Made by a program: the position numbers and the translations under genes. This document shows, in pieces, positions 9,569 to 20,600 of a stretch of DNA of 64,000 nt. This DNA comes from Taudactylus pleione. Its lineage: Eukaryota; Chordata; Amphibia; Anura; Myobatrachidae. Each line of letters starts with the position of its first letter. Position 1 is the first letter of the stretch. Below the pieces are notes generated by a model that worked only from the letters and a program-made list of their open reading frames with translations, searched no databases and had not been told where the DNA came from. Location of the stretch: the NCBI GenBank assembly GCA_031769625.1, contig JAUIMM010000188.1, forward strand, positions 8,117,001 to 8,181,000, in the 5' to 3' direction.

Positions 9569-9595
<27 letters not shown>
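9569..9595. repeat. (TA)n microsatellite
   Basis: About 13 TA dinucleotides directly follow an A-rich run. Confidence 0.92.
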
Positions 9596-9599
<4 letters not shown>

Positions 9600-10023
9600 C
9601 AAATGCACATACGTACACAGTATATGACCCATAGAAGAAAAGTTGAAGTTTTTGTAGGGAAAATCAATAGAAACTAAAGGGGAGGGGAAATCTAGTAACA
9701 AGGGATTCCTTTATTTTGATGACCCACTAGAATTCCGCTCGTCACTCACGCAGAACGCCACCTACCGTTCACTGCGCATGACCAAAACTGAAACAGAGCA
9801 TGCGCAGTTGTTATTTTTTTCATCGGAACATGAAAAAATAATTTATGCAGTTATTTTCCCATTATCTAATTCGAAAACAAAAATGCGAAAATTATCACAA
9901 TTCAGGGGGTTTATCACTTTTCCATTTTTGGCGAAAAAACATGATAAATATGACGATAAAAAAAGCGAAAAGATACACGATGTCTGGCGAAAAGAAACTA
10001 TCAGGCACATTTATCAAAGTGCA

Positions 10024-10545
10024 TTTGAGGTAAATTTCCCGAAAACACCTGTTTTCGGGGGTTTACCTCAAATACTTAGTATCCCCCGGATGTATGAAGG
10101 AGGGACCGCAGCAGGTATCTCCGATACCTGCTGTGATCCCTCCATTGCCGCCGGCAGCCGCCTCCCCCATAGGTTTCTATGGGGGATGTGATGCTGCAAA
10201 ATGTATCAATATCGGGAATGTGAAACATTCCCGATATTGACCCCAGCAGCTAATGCTATCTGCAGATAGCGTTAGCCGCTGTGTCCTATGGGCACTTACC
10301 GCATTTCAGCCGGCGGAGGGATCTTCCAGATCCCTGCGCCGGCAATGGGCGCCGCTCATGTGCAGTCTGCGGGACTGCGCATGCGCAGCAGCCCGGAATG
10401 CGCTCCGGCCACATCGCAGGGACGGGCTCTTTTCGGAGCCCGTCTCCCTGCATGTGCCGGGTCATATATTCGGCGGGTATGATCGCATTTTGCAATGCGA
10501 TCATGGGCGGTACTGCATGCTCTGATCGCATTGCAAAATGCGATC
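10024..10545. repeat. Chain of consecutive hairpins
   Basis: Paired arms read in order: 10024-10047 with 10050-10072; 10101-10119 with 10123-10141; 10163-10172 with 10177-10186 (TCCCCCATAG, perfect); 10206-10220 with 10226-10240 (15 bp, perfect); the 16-bp palindrome 10255-10270; 10309-10324 with 10328-10343; the palindrome 10375-10388; about 10417-10429 with 10436-10450; and 10481-10502 with 10524-10545 (22 bp, perfect). Loops are 2-23 nt. Confidence 0.85.
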
Positions 10546-10599
10546 CTTAATAAATGGGTCCCATGATCTTTTCACATTTTTTGATACATATGCCCCAAA

Positions 10600-11761
10600 A
10601 GTACCACAGAACATTGTAAAGTCTTGTTTGCTAATTATTACCCAGTGACACATTGTGCACACAACACCCCTGAGACATGGGAGAGGTACAAAGAGCTACA
10701 CAAAACACATACATCGATATTTAAAATAAATTACTTCTCAGAAAAATCCCCCTTCATGGCCAAGCTTCAAACTTGTAGACGCAGAACACTTGAACTGTTA
10801 TGTGGCCATTAGTCCCTGCTGCAGCACATACGCTCTGACAATGAGGGGAAGGTGTGTATCCTATTCTAGTAATGCTGGTTCCAGCATGCAGGTTTGGCGG
10901 CAGGCCATGCTGGGACTTACAGTTCTACAGATTATCTTCCTGTCCTCTAGAGCCCAAAGCGGTTTCCTTGCCTATGCCTGTGACATCTTTACCCTCAGTG
11001 ACAGGAATGGAAAGATTCACCTTACTGGAAAGATAAGAGGAAATGGCATCTTTAATAATTTACTTGCTGGCTTTGCAGGAGTCTGGCTCTAGGTGCTGGT
11101 GCCTCCAGGAGAAGAAGAAAAAAAATATGAATAAAAAAACCCTCCATCTGTTCCTGGAAATGGGGCTGGCTCCAGCGTCCAGGGCGAGACCACAGGGGGC
11201 TCCATTCGCTCCTTAGAAAGGGACAGTGCACTGTGAATGGTGTCTAGACAGAGGTGAAAGGTTAAAACAGAATAATCCATTGAACATGTTAAACTGATAT
11301 CCTCAGCAGAATAACAGGGAGGATCAATACGATTTGTACTCAAAGAGTGGAGATCAGTTTTACCTTTATCTAACGAGGCTTACAGCTCTCAACCTGGTGG
11401 CATCACGTCTCCTTTAGAGGGCAGCGGGCGTTAGCAGCGAGGAAGGGGTTCATGCAGAGTACCGGAGGCCTACCATGTATTTCTCCCAGGGCTTATTATT
11501 AGAATGAATTCATTAAGCTGGACGGTTGCAATAATTAGGACGGGGAGAATGGAAGACAGTGACCGGCAGCAATTTACCAGCGGCAGAAGGAAGAAACGGG
11601 ACGGTGGGACACAAGGAGATAGAAATGGAATTTACAAAGAAGCCTCTATGTGACAATTTAGTAAAAACTATTATATATTATATATAGATTTTGTTATTTG
11701 CGTCTTATTATACATTGATCTTACGTCTATCTGTAATTTGTACTGTTTATGTGGTCTGTAG
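10600..11761. other. Gene-free, mostly non-repetitive stretch
   Basis: No convincing coding frame or transposon end was found. CCATGCTGGGACTTACAGTT at about 10906-10925 resembles, in reverse, the ZNF143/SBS promoter motif and also a common repeat-borne sequence. The block 11490-11600 (around GAATGAATTCATTAAGC and CAATAATTAGGA) has the look of conserved non-coding DNA, but this cannot be tested here. Confidence 0.4.
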
Positions 11762-12277
11762 CAGGGGTCAGTGGCGTAACTACTGTAGGTGCAGGGAGGT
11801 GCACTTTTAGGGTGCCAGGCCTCGGTCCACGGCTCCTCCCTCCTCTCCTCGACTTACCTGATCCATGGTCACATCCTCCGACTCTCCTCATTGACTGATA
11901 CTGGGAGACTGGGAGTGAGGAGAGATGGAGCCGACCGGGAGAGGAGGTGTGACTGCCCTGCGCAACGCAACCAAGGAGCAGGTAAGTGGAAGAGAGGAAG
12001 TGAGGAGGGTGCGTTGGAGCCAACCTAGGGGGGCCCGTGAAAATGTTGCTATGGTGCCCCCCTATGTCTAGTTACACCGCTGGCAGGGGTTCTCAATTTC
12101 AGTTCTTAAGTACCCACAACAGGCCATGTTTTGTGGATTTCTCTAATCATGCACAGGTGTGTTAAGTGTGATAATCTATTTTGCTGTGTCAGTAATTATC
12201 CCACCTGCTTGTACAGACAGAAATCCTCAAATCATGACCTGCTGGGTGTACTTGAGGGCTGGAGTTGAGGACCCCTG
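11762..12277. mobile_element. hAT-type MITE, interrupted by another MITE
   Basis: The ends are CAGGGGT (11762-11768) continuing after the insertion as TCTCAATTTCAGTTCTTAAG, and on the right the reverse complement CAGGGGTCCTCAACTCCAGC. Inverted pairing spans about 55 bp. Flanks GTCTGTAG (11754-11761) and GTCTATAT (12278-12285) agree at 6 of 8 positions, compatible with a decayed 8-bp hAT target duplication. Removing the nested insert leaves about 195 bp, typical for such MITEs. Confidence 0.78.
11769..12082. mobile_element. hAT-type MITE nested in the terminus of another
   Basis: The left terminus CAGTGGCGTAACTA matches the reverse complement of the right terminus, CAGCGGTGTAACTA, at 12 of 14 positions. 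A perfect 8-bp target duplication, GCAGGGGT, lies at 11761-11768 and 12083-12090. The insertion point is seven bases inside the end of the outer MITE. A partial relative of this family begins at about 14065 (CAGTGGCGTAAGTT). Confidence 0.88.
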
Positions 12278-12914
12278 GTCTATATTTTAGTTTACTTCAT
12301 AGGGGGGGTGCTGGCTGTTTTAAAATCAGCGTATGCAATAGAGCAGCAGTTCTCAAACTGGGGGTCGTGACCCCAAAGTGGGTCGCGGCCATCTCAGCTT
12401 GGGGTCGCGACTCACATGGGGTGAGGATGATGACCCCTCTGAGAGTGAAACCAGTTGAACTGTCTGTTATTTCAGACTCCTCGGATCACTGGCTGTGAGA
12501 TCCGAGGAGTCATCAGGCAGCCCCGCCCCCACCCCAGTGCTCAGCATCTCTTGTCCTCCTGCCCAGCAGCAAAAACTGACACACAGGCAGCAAGCCTCAG
12601 CAGCAGACAGACTCAGAGGAGCCAGCTGCCAGACTCTCTCTGCAGTCTGTGCAGATGTTGTTAAGTAAATGCAGCCTGGGGGACCACTGCTGCCAGGGTG
12701 GGAGGACACAGAATGTGTGTTGATTGCTGTTTAGGGAGAAGAAACTTCAGCAGGAGGAGGAATGAGGGGAGTGTTGAGCACAGACCCTATGGGGGAACAG
12801 GGGATCACACAGTGTGGGAACTGGAGGGGGGGACAGAATTTTTTTTTTTTATTAAAAACCCATGGTCTCCCCCGTCATCTGCTGCCTCCCCCTTGAAACG
12901 CACTGCACCCTCTG

Positions 12915-13998
12915 TCTTTCTCATCTACTACATCCCCCTGTCACCCACTAGTTGTCCCTGTTACCCACTGTGTCCTATGTCACCCTTAGCCTCCCACTAC
13001 CTCCCCAGTCACTCACTGTCTTCCCTGCCACCCTTTGCTGCTCCTTGCCACCCACTGCCATCCTCTGCTTCTCCCTGCCACCCACTGCCTCTCCGTCACC
13101 CTCTGCCTCCCCGTCACCCACTGCTACTCCCTATTACTCACTGCCTCCTATGTCACCCATTGCCTCCCCAGTCACTCTCTGCCTTTCCATGCCATGATCT
13201 GCCTCTCCCCTATCATCCTCTGTCTCTCCCTGTCACCCTCTCCCTCCCTATGTGAGCCACTCGTTCTCCCTGTTACCCACTGCCTCCTAAGTCACCCTTT
13301 GCCTCCCCAGTCACCCACTGTCTTTCTTGACACCCTATGCTGCTCCTAGCCACCCGCTGCTTCTCTTTCACCCACTTCCCTCCCCTGTCACCCACTGCTT
13401 CTTGCTGCCACCCACTGCCTCCCCCTCACCCCCTGCCATCCTTTGCTTCTCCCTGCCACCCACTGCCTCTCCGTCACCTGACACCCTCTGCCTACCCCCT
13501 GCTTCTCCCTATTACCCACTGCCTCCCCAGTCACCCTCTGCCTTTTCATGCCACCCTCTGCCACCATCACCCACTGTTTCTCCCTGTCACCCACAGCTTC
13601 TTCCTGTTATCCACTGCCTCCTACATCACCCTTTGCCTCCCCAGTCACCCACTGTCTTCCCTGACACCCTTTGCTGCTCCTTGCCACCCACTGCCTCTTT
13701 CACCCACTTCCTCCCCCTTTCACCCACTGCCTCCCCCTCACCCACTGCCATCCTTTGCTTCTCCCTGCCACCCACTGCCTCTCCGTCACCCGGCACCCTC
13801 TGCCTCCCCGTCACCCACTGCTTCTCCCTATTACCCACTGCCTCCTATGCACCTACTGCCTCCCCAGTCACCCTCTGCCACCATCACCCACTGTTTCTCC
13901 CTGTCACCCACAGCTTCTCCCTGTTATCCACTGCCTCCTACGTCACCCTTTGCCTCCCCAGTCACCCACTGTCTCCCCAGTCACTCTCTGCCTCACCT
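12915..13998 (+). repeat. Degenerate minisatellite inside the hAT element
   Basis: Short units of about 15-20 bp are built around TCACCCACTGCCTCCC, with variants such as TCACCCTCTGCC and TTACCCACTGCC. A higher-order period is visible: CACCCTWTGCTGCTCC recurs at 13029, 13331 and 13665, offsets of 302 and 334 bp. The plus strand is strongly pyrimidine-rich. The long open frames here (185-240 codons) follow from the low-complexity composition and are not genes. The unit shares CACTGCCTCTCC and GTCACCCTCT with the large array that starts at 15381. Confidence 0.85.
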
Positions 13999-14150
13999 TG
14001 CAGGGACAGGGGCTTTGAAAGGAGCTCGTCCCTGCAATGTCTAAATTAAATGATCGCATTAGCGCAGTGGCGTAAGTTCATACCGGATGCCTGAAGGCAA
14101 GTTATAATTTGGTGCCCCCCTAAAACAAAAGGGAAAATAAATGTGGTGCA

Positions 14151-14222
<72 letters not shown>
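14151..14222 (+). repeat. (TATC)n microsatellite
   Basis: Eighteen perfect TATC tetranucleotides. Confidence 0.97.
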
Positions 14223-14498
14223 ACTTATGCACAAAAGCACTAATATAGAATAGCCTTAACTGGGGTGACTATATTGTGGGCAATAGAGGAGGCGCCTCCA
14301 TTGTCTCCCATAGTTCTGCCCCTGCATTAGCAGATACCTCACTTCAGTTTTATGTCTCCATAGTGCTACTGTGCATGAGCGGTCTGCTGACCACGCATGT
14401 GTGGCAGTCATTCTGCAGTAACTTGCTGGGGTCCTGTAATAATTTTTATTGTTAGACGGGGTCCCAGAGCAAAAAAGTTTGAGAACCTGCAATAGAGA

Positions 14499-14562
14499 TA
14501 TTAGACTGTAAGCTCCACTGGGGCAGGGGTCGATGTGAATTACAAATATCATCTGTATTGAG
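14499..14562 (+). mobile_element. CR1/L2-type tail fragment
   Basis: The stretch ATTAGACTGTAAGCTCCACT followed by GGGGCAGGGGTCGATGTGAA matches the start of the tail at 1898-2000. It begins directly after the target duplication of the hAT element. Confidence 0.65.
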
Positions 14563-14644
14563 TAATATACCTATATATTTATATATACACATACTAGCAT
14601 GTCTGTTATTTGACCCTGATGTGTATTTGGTTCAGATATTAGAG

Positions 14645-14807
14645 CAAAGTTTCCCAAATTCTGCCAATACAGTCCAGGTTTTAAGGATATCTATGCTTGA
14701 ACCATATTGTTCAATCAAAATTGACCGAGGTACCAGTTAAGTAATCTGTGCTCAAGAATGGATATCCTTAAAGCCTGGACTGTAATGGCGGAGATTGGGA
14801 AACTCTG
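14645..14807. mobile_element. hAT-type MITE inside a LINE tail
   Basis: The left end CAAAGTTTCCCAAATTCTGC pairs with the reverse complement of the right end, CAGAGTTTCCCAATCTCCGC. Pairing continues through TACAGTCCAGG and TTTAAGGATATC for about 50 bp. Flanks TATTAGAG (14637-14644) and TATTAGAC (14808-14815) agree at 7 of 8 positions, as expected for an aged hAT target duplication. Confidence 0.85.
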
Positions 14808-14905
14808 TATTAGACGGTAAGCATCATTGGGGCATCACTTGTCTACAAATGAACCTCTAACTGCAAAGTGCTGTATATTATGTTGGAGCTTTTTAAATAA
14901 AGGAT
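14808..14905 (+). mobile_element. CR1/L2-type 3' tail
   Basis: The sequence contains GACGGTAAGCATCATTGGGG, then CTGCAAAGTGCTGTATATTA and TGTTGGAGC before an A-rich end, the same order as the tail at 1898-2000. The MITE at 14645-14807 sits at its left edge. Confidence 0.65.
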
Positions 14906-15380
14906 AAAAATTACACATAAATTGTTCCGTTGCCTGAAAAAAAATGCAGGGTGCGCTGGAGGCATGTACGGCCCCGTCACTGCATGCTCCATCACGGACT
15001 CAATGGCGAAACATCCGGCGGTGCAGCGCACCAAGGACCGCGATAATGAGGGTGCCCGAAGCAAAATTGACAGCAGTTCTGACTCATTACAGTACAGTCC
15101 CGATGGGCTGTAACAAAGAATGAGGAAGTGGTCCGACCCCCCTCCTCCGCTTACCTTCTCCTCTCTGACACTGTAGTTGCCGGGGGCCTGACATCACACC
15201 CTAGTGACCGTACTAACAGTATAGTTCTGATTTTATTCTCTGTCTCGCTCTCCCCCTGTATTTTTTCTTCCTGTTTGTCCGTGTGATACTTTCCCTACAT
15301 GTCCCAGTAATCCCTCCCAACCCAATTTACCCCCTTTATACCTTCCTACAGAAGCCTCACTTACCCTCTGCCCCTACCCT
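14906..15380. other. Spacer before the satellite array, no gene seen
   Basis: No gene was recognised. From about 15230 the plus strand becomes increasingly pyrimidine-rich (CTCTCCCCCTG, CTTCCTGTTTGTCC, CTTACCCTCTGCCCC), a gradual transition into the array. Confidence 0.5.
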
Positions 15381-15730
15381 TCACCCACTGCCTCTCCCAG
15401 TCACCCTCTCCCATTGTGCACTGCCTCTCCCAGTCACCCTCTCCCATTGTGCACTGCCTCTCCCCAGTCACCCTCTCCCATTGTGCAATGCCTCTCCCAG
15501 TCACCCTCACCCTCTCCCACTGTGCACTGCCTCTCCCTGTCACCCTCACCCTCTCCCATTGTGCACTGCCTCGCCCAGTCACCCACACCCATTGTGCACT
15601 GCCTCTCCCAGTCACCCACACAATCTACCATTGTGCACTGCCTCTCCCAGTCAACCTCACCCTCTCCTATTGTGCACTGCCTCTCCCTGTCACCCTCACC
15701 CTCTGCCACTGTGCACTGCCTCTCCCAGTC

Positions 15731-15890
15731 ACCCACACCCATTGTGCACTGCCTCTCCCAGTCACCCACACCCATTGTGCACTGCCTCTCCCAGTCACCC
15801 ACACCCATTGTGCACTGCCTCTCCCAGTCACCCACACCCATTGTGCACTGCCTATCCCAGTCACCCACACCCATTGTGCACTGCTTCTCC
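15731..15890 (+). repeat. Homogeneous run of an ACCCACA-type subunit
   Basis: Five consecutive 33-bp units carry CACCCACACCCATTG in place of the usual CACCCTCTCCCATTG, nearly without other differences. This is a small local expansion of one variant. Confidence 0.85.
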
Positions 15891-17629
15891 CAGTCACCAT
15901 CACCCTCTCCCATTGTGCACTGCGTCTCCCAGTCACCGTCACCCTCTCCCATTGTGCACTGCCTCTCCCAGTCACCGTCACCCAATGTGCACTGCCTCTC
16001 CCAGTCATCCACACCCTCTCCCATTGTGCACTGCCTCTCCCAGTTACCCTCACCCTCTGCCATTGTGCACTGCCTCTCCCAGTCACCCACACCCTCTCCC
16101 ATTGTGCACTGCCTCTCCCAATCACACACTCCCATTGTGCACTGCCCCTCCCAGTCACCCTCTCCCATTGTGCACTGTTTCTCCCAGTCACCCTCTCCCA
16201 TTGTGCACTGCCTCTCCCAGTCACCCTCACCCTCTCCCATTGTACACTGTCTCTCCCAGTCACCCTCTCCCATTGTGCACTGCCTCACCCAGTCACCCTC
16301 TCCCATTGTGCACTGCCTCTCCCAGTCACCCTTACCCTCTCCCATTGTGCATGGCCTCTCCCAGTCACCCTCAACCATTGTGCACTGCCTCTCCCAGTCA
16401 CCCTTACCCATTGTGCACTGCCTCTCACAGTCACCATCATACATTGTGCACTGCCTCTCCCTGTCACCCTCACCCTCTCCCATTGTGCACTGCCTCTCCC
16501 TGTCACCCTCACCCTCTCCCATTGTGCACTGCCTCTCCCTGTCACCCACACCCATTGTGCACTGCCTCTCCCAGTCACCCTCTCCCATTGTGCACTGTCT
16601 CTCCAAGTCACCCTCTCCCATTGTGCACTGCCTCTCCCAGTCACCCTCACCCTCTCCCACTGTGCACTGCATGTCCCAGTGACCCTCGCCCATTGTGCAC
16701 TGCCTTTCCCAGTCACCCTCTCCCATTGTGCACTGCCTCTCCCAGTCACCCTCTCCCTCCCATTTTGCACTGCCTCTCCAAGTCACCCTCTCCAATTGTG
16801 CACGGCCTCTCCCAGTCACCCTCACCCACTGTGCACTGCCTCTCCAAGTCACCCTCTCCCATTGTGCACTGCCGCTCCAAGTCACCCTCTCCCATTGTAC
16901 ACTGCCTCTCACAGTCACCCTCACCCATTGTGCACTGCCTCTCCAAGTCACCCTCTCCCATTGTATACTGCCTCGCCCAGTCACCCACACTCTCTCCCAT
17001 TGTGCACTGCCTCTCACAGTCACCCTCACCCATTGTGCACTGCCTCTCCAAGTCAACCTCTCCCATTGTATACTGCCTGGCCCAGCCACCCACACCCTCT
17101 CCCATTGTGCACTGCCTCTCCCAGTCATGCTAACCCTCTCCCATTGTGCACAGCCTCTCCCAGTCACCCTCACCCAATGTGCACTGCCTCTCCCAGTCAC
17201 CCTCACCCATTGTGTACTGCCTCTCCCAGTCACCCTCACCCATTGTGCACTGCCTCTCCAACTGACCCTCTCCCATTATACACTGCCTCGCCCAGTCACC
17301 CACACCCTCTCCCATTGTGCACTGCCTCTCCCAATAACCCTCTCCCATTGGGCACTGCCTCTCTGTCACCGTCACCCTCTCCCATTGTGCACTGCCTCTC
17401 CCAGTCGCCCTCACCCAATGTGCACTGCCTCTCCCAGTCAACCTCACCCTCTCCCATTGTGCACTGCCTCTCCCAGTCACCCTCACCCATTGTGCACTGC
17501 ATCTCCCAGTCACCCTCACCCATTGTGTACTGCCTCTCCCAGTCACCCTCACCCATTGTGCCCTGCCTCACCCAGTCACCCTCTCCCATTGTGCACTGCC
17601 TCTCCCAGTAACCCTCACCCTCTCCCATT

Positions 17630-20600
17630 GTGCACTGCCTCTCTCAGTCACCCTCTCCCATTGTGCACTGCCTCTCCCAGTCACCCTATCCCTCCCATTG
17701 TGCACTGCCTCTCCCAGTCACCCTCTCCCATTGTGCATTGCTTCTCCAAGTCACCCTCACCCCTTGTGCACTGCCTCTCCCAGTCACCCTATCCCTCCCA
17801 TTGTGCACTGCCATTCCCAGTCACCCTCTCCCATTGTGCATTGCCTCTACCAGTCACCCTCACCGTCACCCATTGTGCACTGCCTCTCCCAGTCACCCTC
17901 ACCCTCTCCCATTGTGCACTGCCTCTCCCAGTCACCCATTGTGCACTGCCTGTCCCAGTCACCCTCACCCTCTGCCATTGTGCACTGCCTCTCCCAGTCA
18001 CCCACACCCTCTCTCATTGTGCACTGCCTCTCCCAATCACACACTCCCATTGTGCACTGCCCCTCCCAGTCACCCTCTCCCATTGTGCACTGCCTCTCCC
18101 AGTCACCCTCACCCTCTCCCATTGTGCACTGCCTCTCCCAGTCACCCTCTCCCATTGTGCACTGCCTCTCCCAGTCACCCTCTCCCATTGTGAACTGCCT
18201 CTCCCAGTCACCCTTACCCTCTCCCATTGTGCACTGCCTGTCCCAGTCACCCTCACCCTCTGCCATTGTGCACTGCCTCTCCCAGTCACCCACACCCTCT
18301 CCCATTGTGCACTGCCTCTCCCAATCACACACTCCCATTGTGCACTACCCCTCCCAGTCACCCTCTCCCATTGTGCACTGTTTCTCCCAGTCACCCTCAC
18401 CCATTGTGCCCTGCCTCACCCAGTCACCCTCTCCCATTGTGCACTGCCTCTCCCAGTAACCCTCACCCTCTCCCATTGTGCACTGCCTCTTTCAGTCACC
18501 CTCTCCCATTGTGCACTGCCTCTCCCAGTCACCCTATCCCTCCCATTGTGCACTGCCTCTCCCAGTCACCCTCTCCCATTGTGCATTGCTTCTCCAAGTC
18601 ACCCTCACCCCTTGTGCACTGCCTCTCCCTGTCACCCTATCCCTCCCATTGTGCACTGCCTCTCCCAGTCACCCTCTCCCATTGTGCATTGCCTCTACCA
18701 GTCTCCCTCACCGTCACCCATTGTGCACTGCCTCTCCCAGTCACCCTCACCCTCTCCCATTGTGCACTGCCTCTCCCAGTCACCCTTACCCTCTCCCAGT
18801 CACGCTCTCCCATTGTGCACCACCTCTCCCAGTAACCCTCACCCTCTCCCATTGTGCACTGCCTGTCCCAGTCACCCTCACCCATTGTGCACTGCCTCTC
18901 CCTCTCCCATTGTGCACTGCCTCTCCCAGTCACCCTTACCTTCTCCCATTGTGCACTGCCACTCCCAATAACCCTCTCCCTCTCCCATTGGGCACTGCCT
19001 CTCCCAGTCACCGTCTCCATCCCATTGTGCACTGCCTCTCCCAGTCACCCTTTCCCATTGTGCACTGCCTCTCCCAGTCACCCTCACCCTCTCCCACTAT
19101 GCACTGCCTCTCCCAGTCACCCTCTCCCATTGTGCCCTGCCTTTCCCAGTCACCCTCAACCTCTCCAATTGTGCACTGCCTCGCCCAGTCACCCTCACCC
19201 ATTGAGCACTGCCTCACTAATCAGCCTCTCCCATTGTGCACTGCTTCTCTCAGTCACCCTCTCCCTTTCCCATTGTGCACTGCCTCTCCCAGTCACCCTC
19301 ACCCATTGTGCACTGCCTCTCCCAGTCATCCTTACCCATTGTGCACTGCCTCTCACAGTCACCCTCATAGATTGTGCACTGCCTCTCCCAGTCACCCTCA
19401 CCCTCTCCCATTGTGCACTGCCTCTCCCAGTCACCCTCTCCCATTGTGCAGAGCCTCTCCCAGTCACCCACACCCATTGTGCACTGCCTCTTCCAGTCAC
19501 CCTCTCCCATTGTGCACTGCCTCTCCAAGCCACCCTCTCCCATTGTGCACTGCCTCTCACAGTTACCCTCACCCTCTCCCACTGTGCACTGCCTGTCCCA
19601 GTGACCCTCGCCCATTGTGCACTGCCTTTCTCAGTCACCATCACCCTCTCCCATTGTACACTGCCTTTGCTAGTCACCCTCACCCTCTCCCATTGTGCCC
19701 TGCCTCTCCCAGTCACCCTCTCCCTTTGTGCACTGCCTGTCCAAGTCACCCTCACCCTCTCCCATTGTGCACTGCCTCTCCCAGTCACTCCCTCCCATTG
19801 TGCCCTGCCTCTCCCAATCACCCTCTCCCTCTCCCATTGTGCAGTGCCTCTCCCAGTCACCCTCACCCCTTGTGCACTGCCTCTCCCAGTCACCCTATCC
19901 CTCCCATTGTGCACTGCCTCTCCCTGTCACCCTCTCCCATTGTGCACTGTCTCTCCCAGTCACCCTCACCCTCTCCCATTGTGCACAGCCTCCCCCAGTC
20001 ACCCCCTCCCATTGTGCCCTGCCTCTCCCAGTCACCCTCTCCCTCTCCCAGTCACCCTCACCCTCTCACATTGTGCACTGCCTCTCCCAGTCACACTCAC
20101 CCTCTCACATTGTGGACTGTCTCTCCCAGTCACCCTCTCCAATTGTGCACTGCCTCTCCAAGTCACCCTCTCCCATTGTGCTCTGCCTCTCCCAGTCACC
20201 CTCTCCCATTGTGCTCTGCCTCTCCCAGTCACCCTCACCCTCTCCCATTGTGCACAGCCTCTCCCAGTCATCACCCTCTCCCAATGTGCACTACCTCTCC
20301 CAGTCACCCTCTCCCATTGTGCACTGCCTCTCCCAGTCACCCTCTCCCTTTCCCATTGTACACTGCCTCTCCCAGTCACCCTCACCCTCCCATTGCTTCT
20401 CCCAGTCACCCTCACCCATTGTGCACTGCCTCTCCCAGTCACCCTCACCCTCTCCCACTGTGCACTGCCTCTCCCAGTCACACTCACCCTCTCCCATTGT
20501 GCACTGCCTCTCACAGTCACCCTCACCCATTGTGCACTGCCGCCCCAATCACCTTCTCTCATTGTGCGCTGCCTCTTCAAGTCACCCTCTCCCTCTCCCA

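Larger units (their letters stand above)
9099..10596. mobile_element. Composite fold-back element, hairpin-rich
   Basis: The left end GGGGATATGTATCGACA and the reverse complement of the right end, GGGGCATATGTATCAAAA, form short terminal inverted repeats. The interior splits into an AT-rich left half with TTTTTCG and CGAAAAA motifs that recur inverted at 9860-10000, and a right half (10024-10545) that is an almost continuous chain of hairpins. No transposase was found. The frame at 9778-10191 shows no protein pattern. It may be several nested fold-back elements rather than one. Confidence 0.5.
12344..14489. mobile_element. Non-autonomous hAT element carrying a minisatellite
   Basis: The left terminus is CAGCAGTTCTCAAACTGGGG and the right terminus, in reverse complement, is CAGGTTCTCAAACTTTTTTG. 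Both resemble vertebrate hAT ends of the NGGTTCTCAAAC class. A perfect 8-bp duplication, CAATAGAG, flanks it at 12336-12343 and 14490-14497. A 13-bp perfect hairpin lies at 12475-12487 with 12499-12511, and a 10-bp hairpin at 13998-14007 with 14028-14037. The interior holds a 1.1-kb minisatellite, a partial MITE at about 14065 and a (TATC)n run. No transposase was recognised. The insertion abuts a LINE tail on its right. Confidence 0.88.

Noticed and set aside
9778..10191. 137-codon frame
   Set aside because: It runs through the hairpin-rich fold-back element and has no recognisable domain.
10900..10930. ZNF143/SBS-type promoter motif
   Set aside because: Match is imperfect, there is no adjacent CpG island or gene start, and similar strings occur in repeats.
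12698..14049. Pro/Ser/His-rich open frames of 185-240 codons
   Set aside because: They lie in the degenerate minisatellite, in overlapping frames, and have no start context or domain.
14922..15113. 63-codon frame before the array
   Set aside because: No similarity recognised, short, and no supporting signals.
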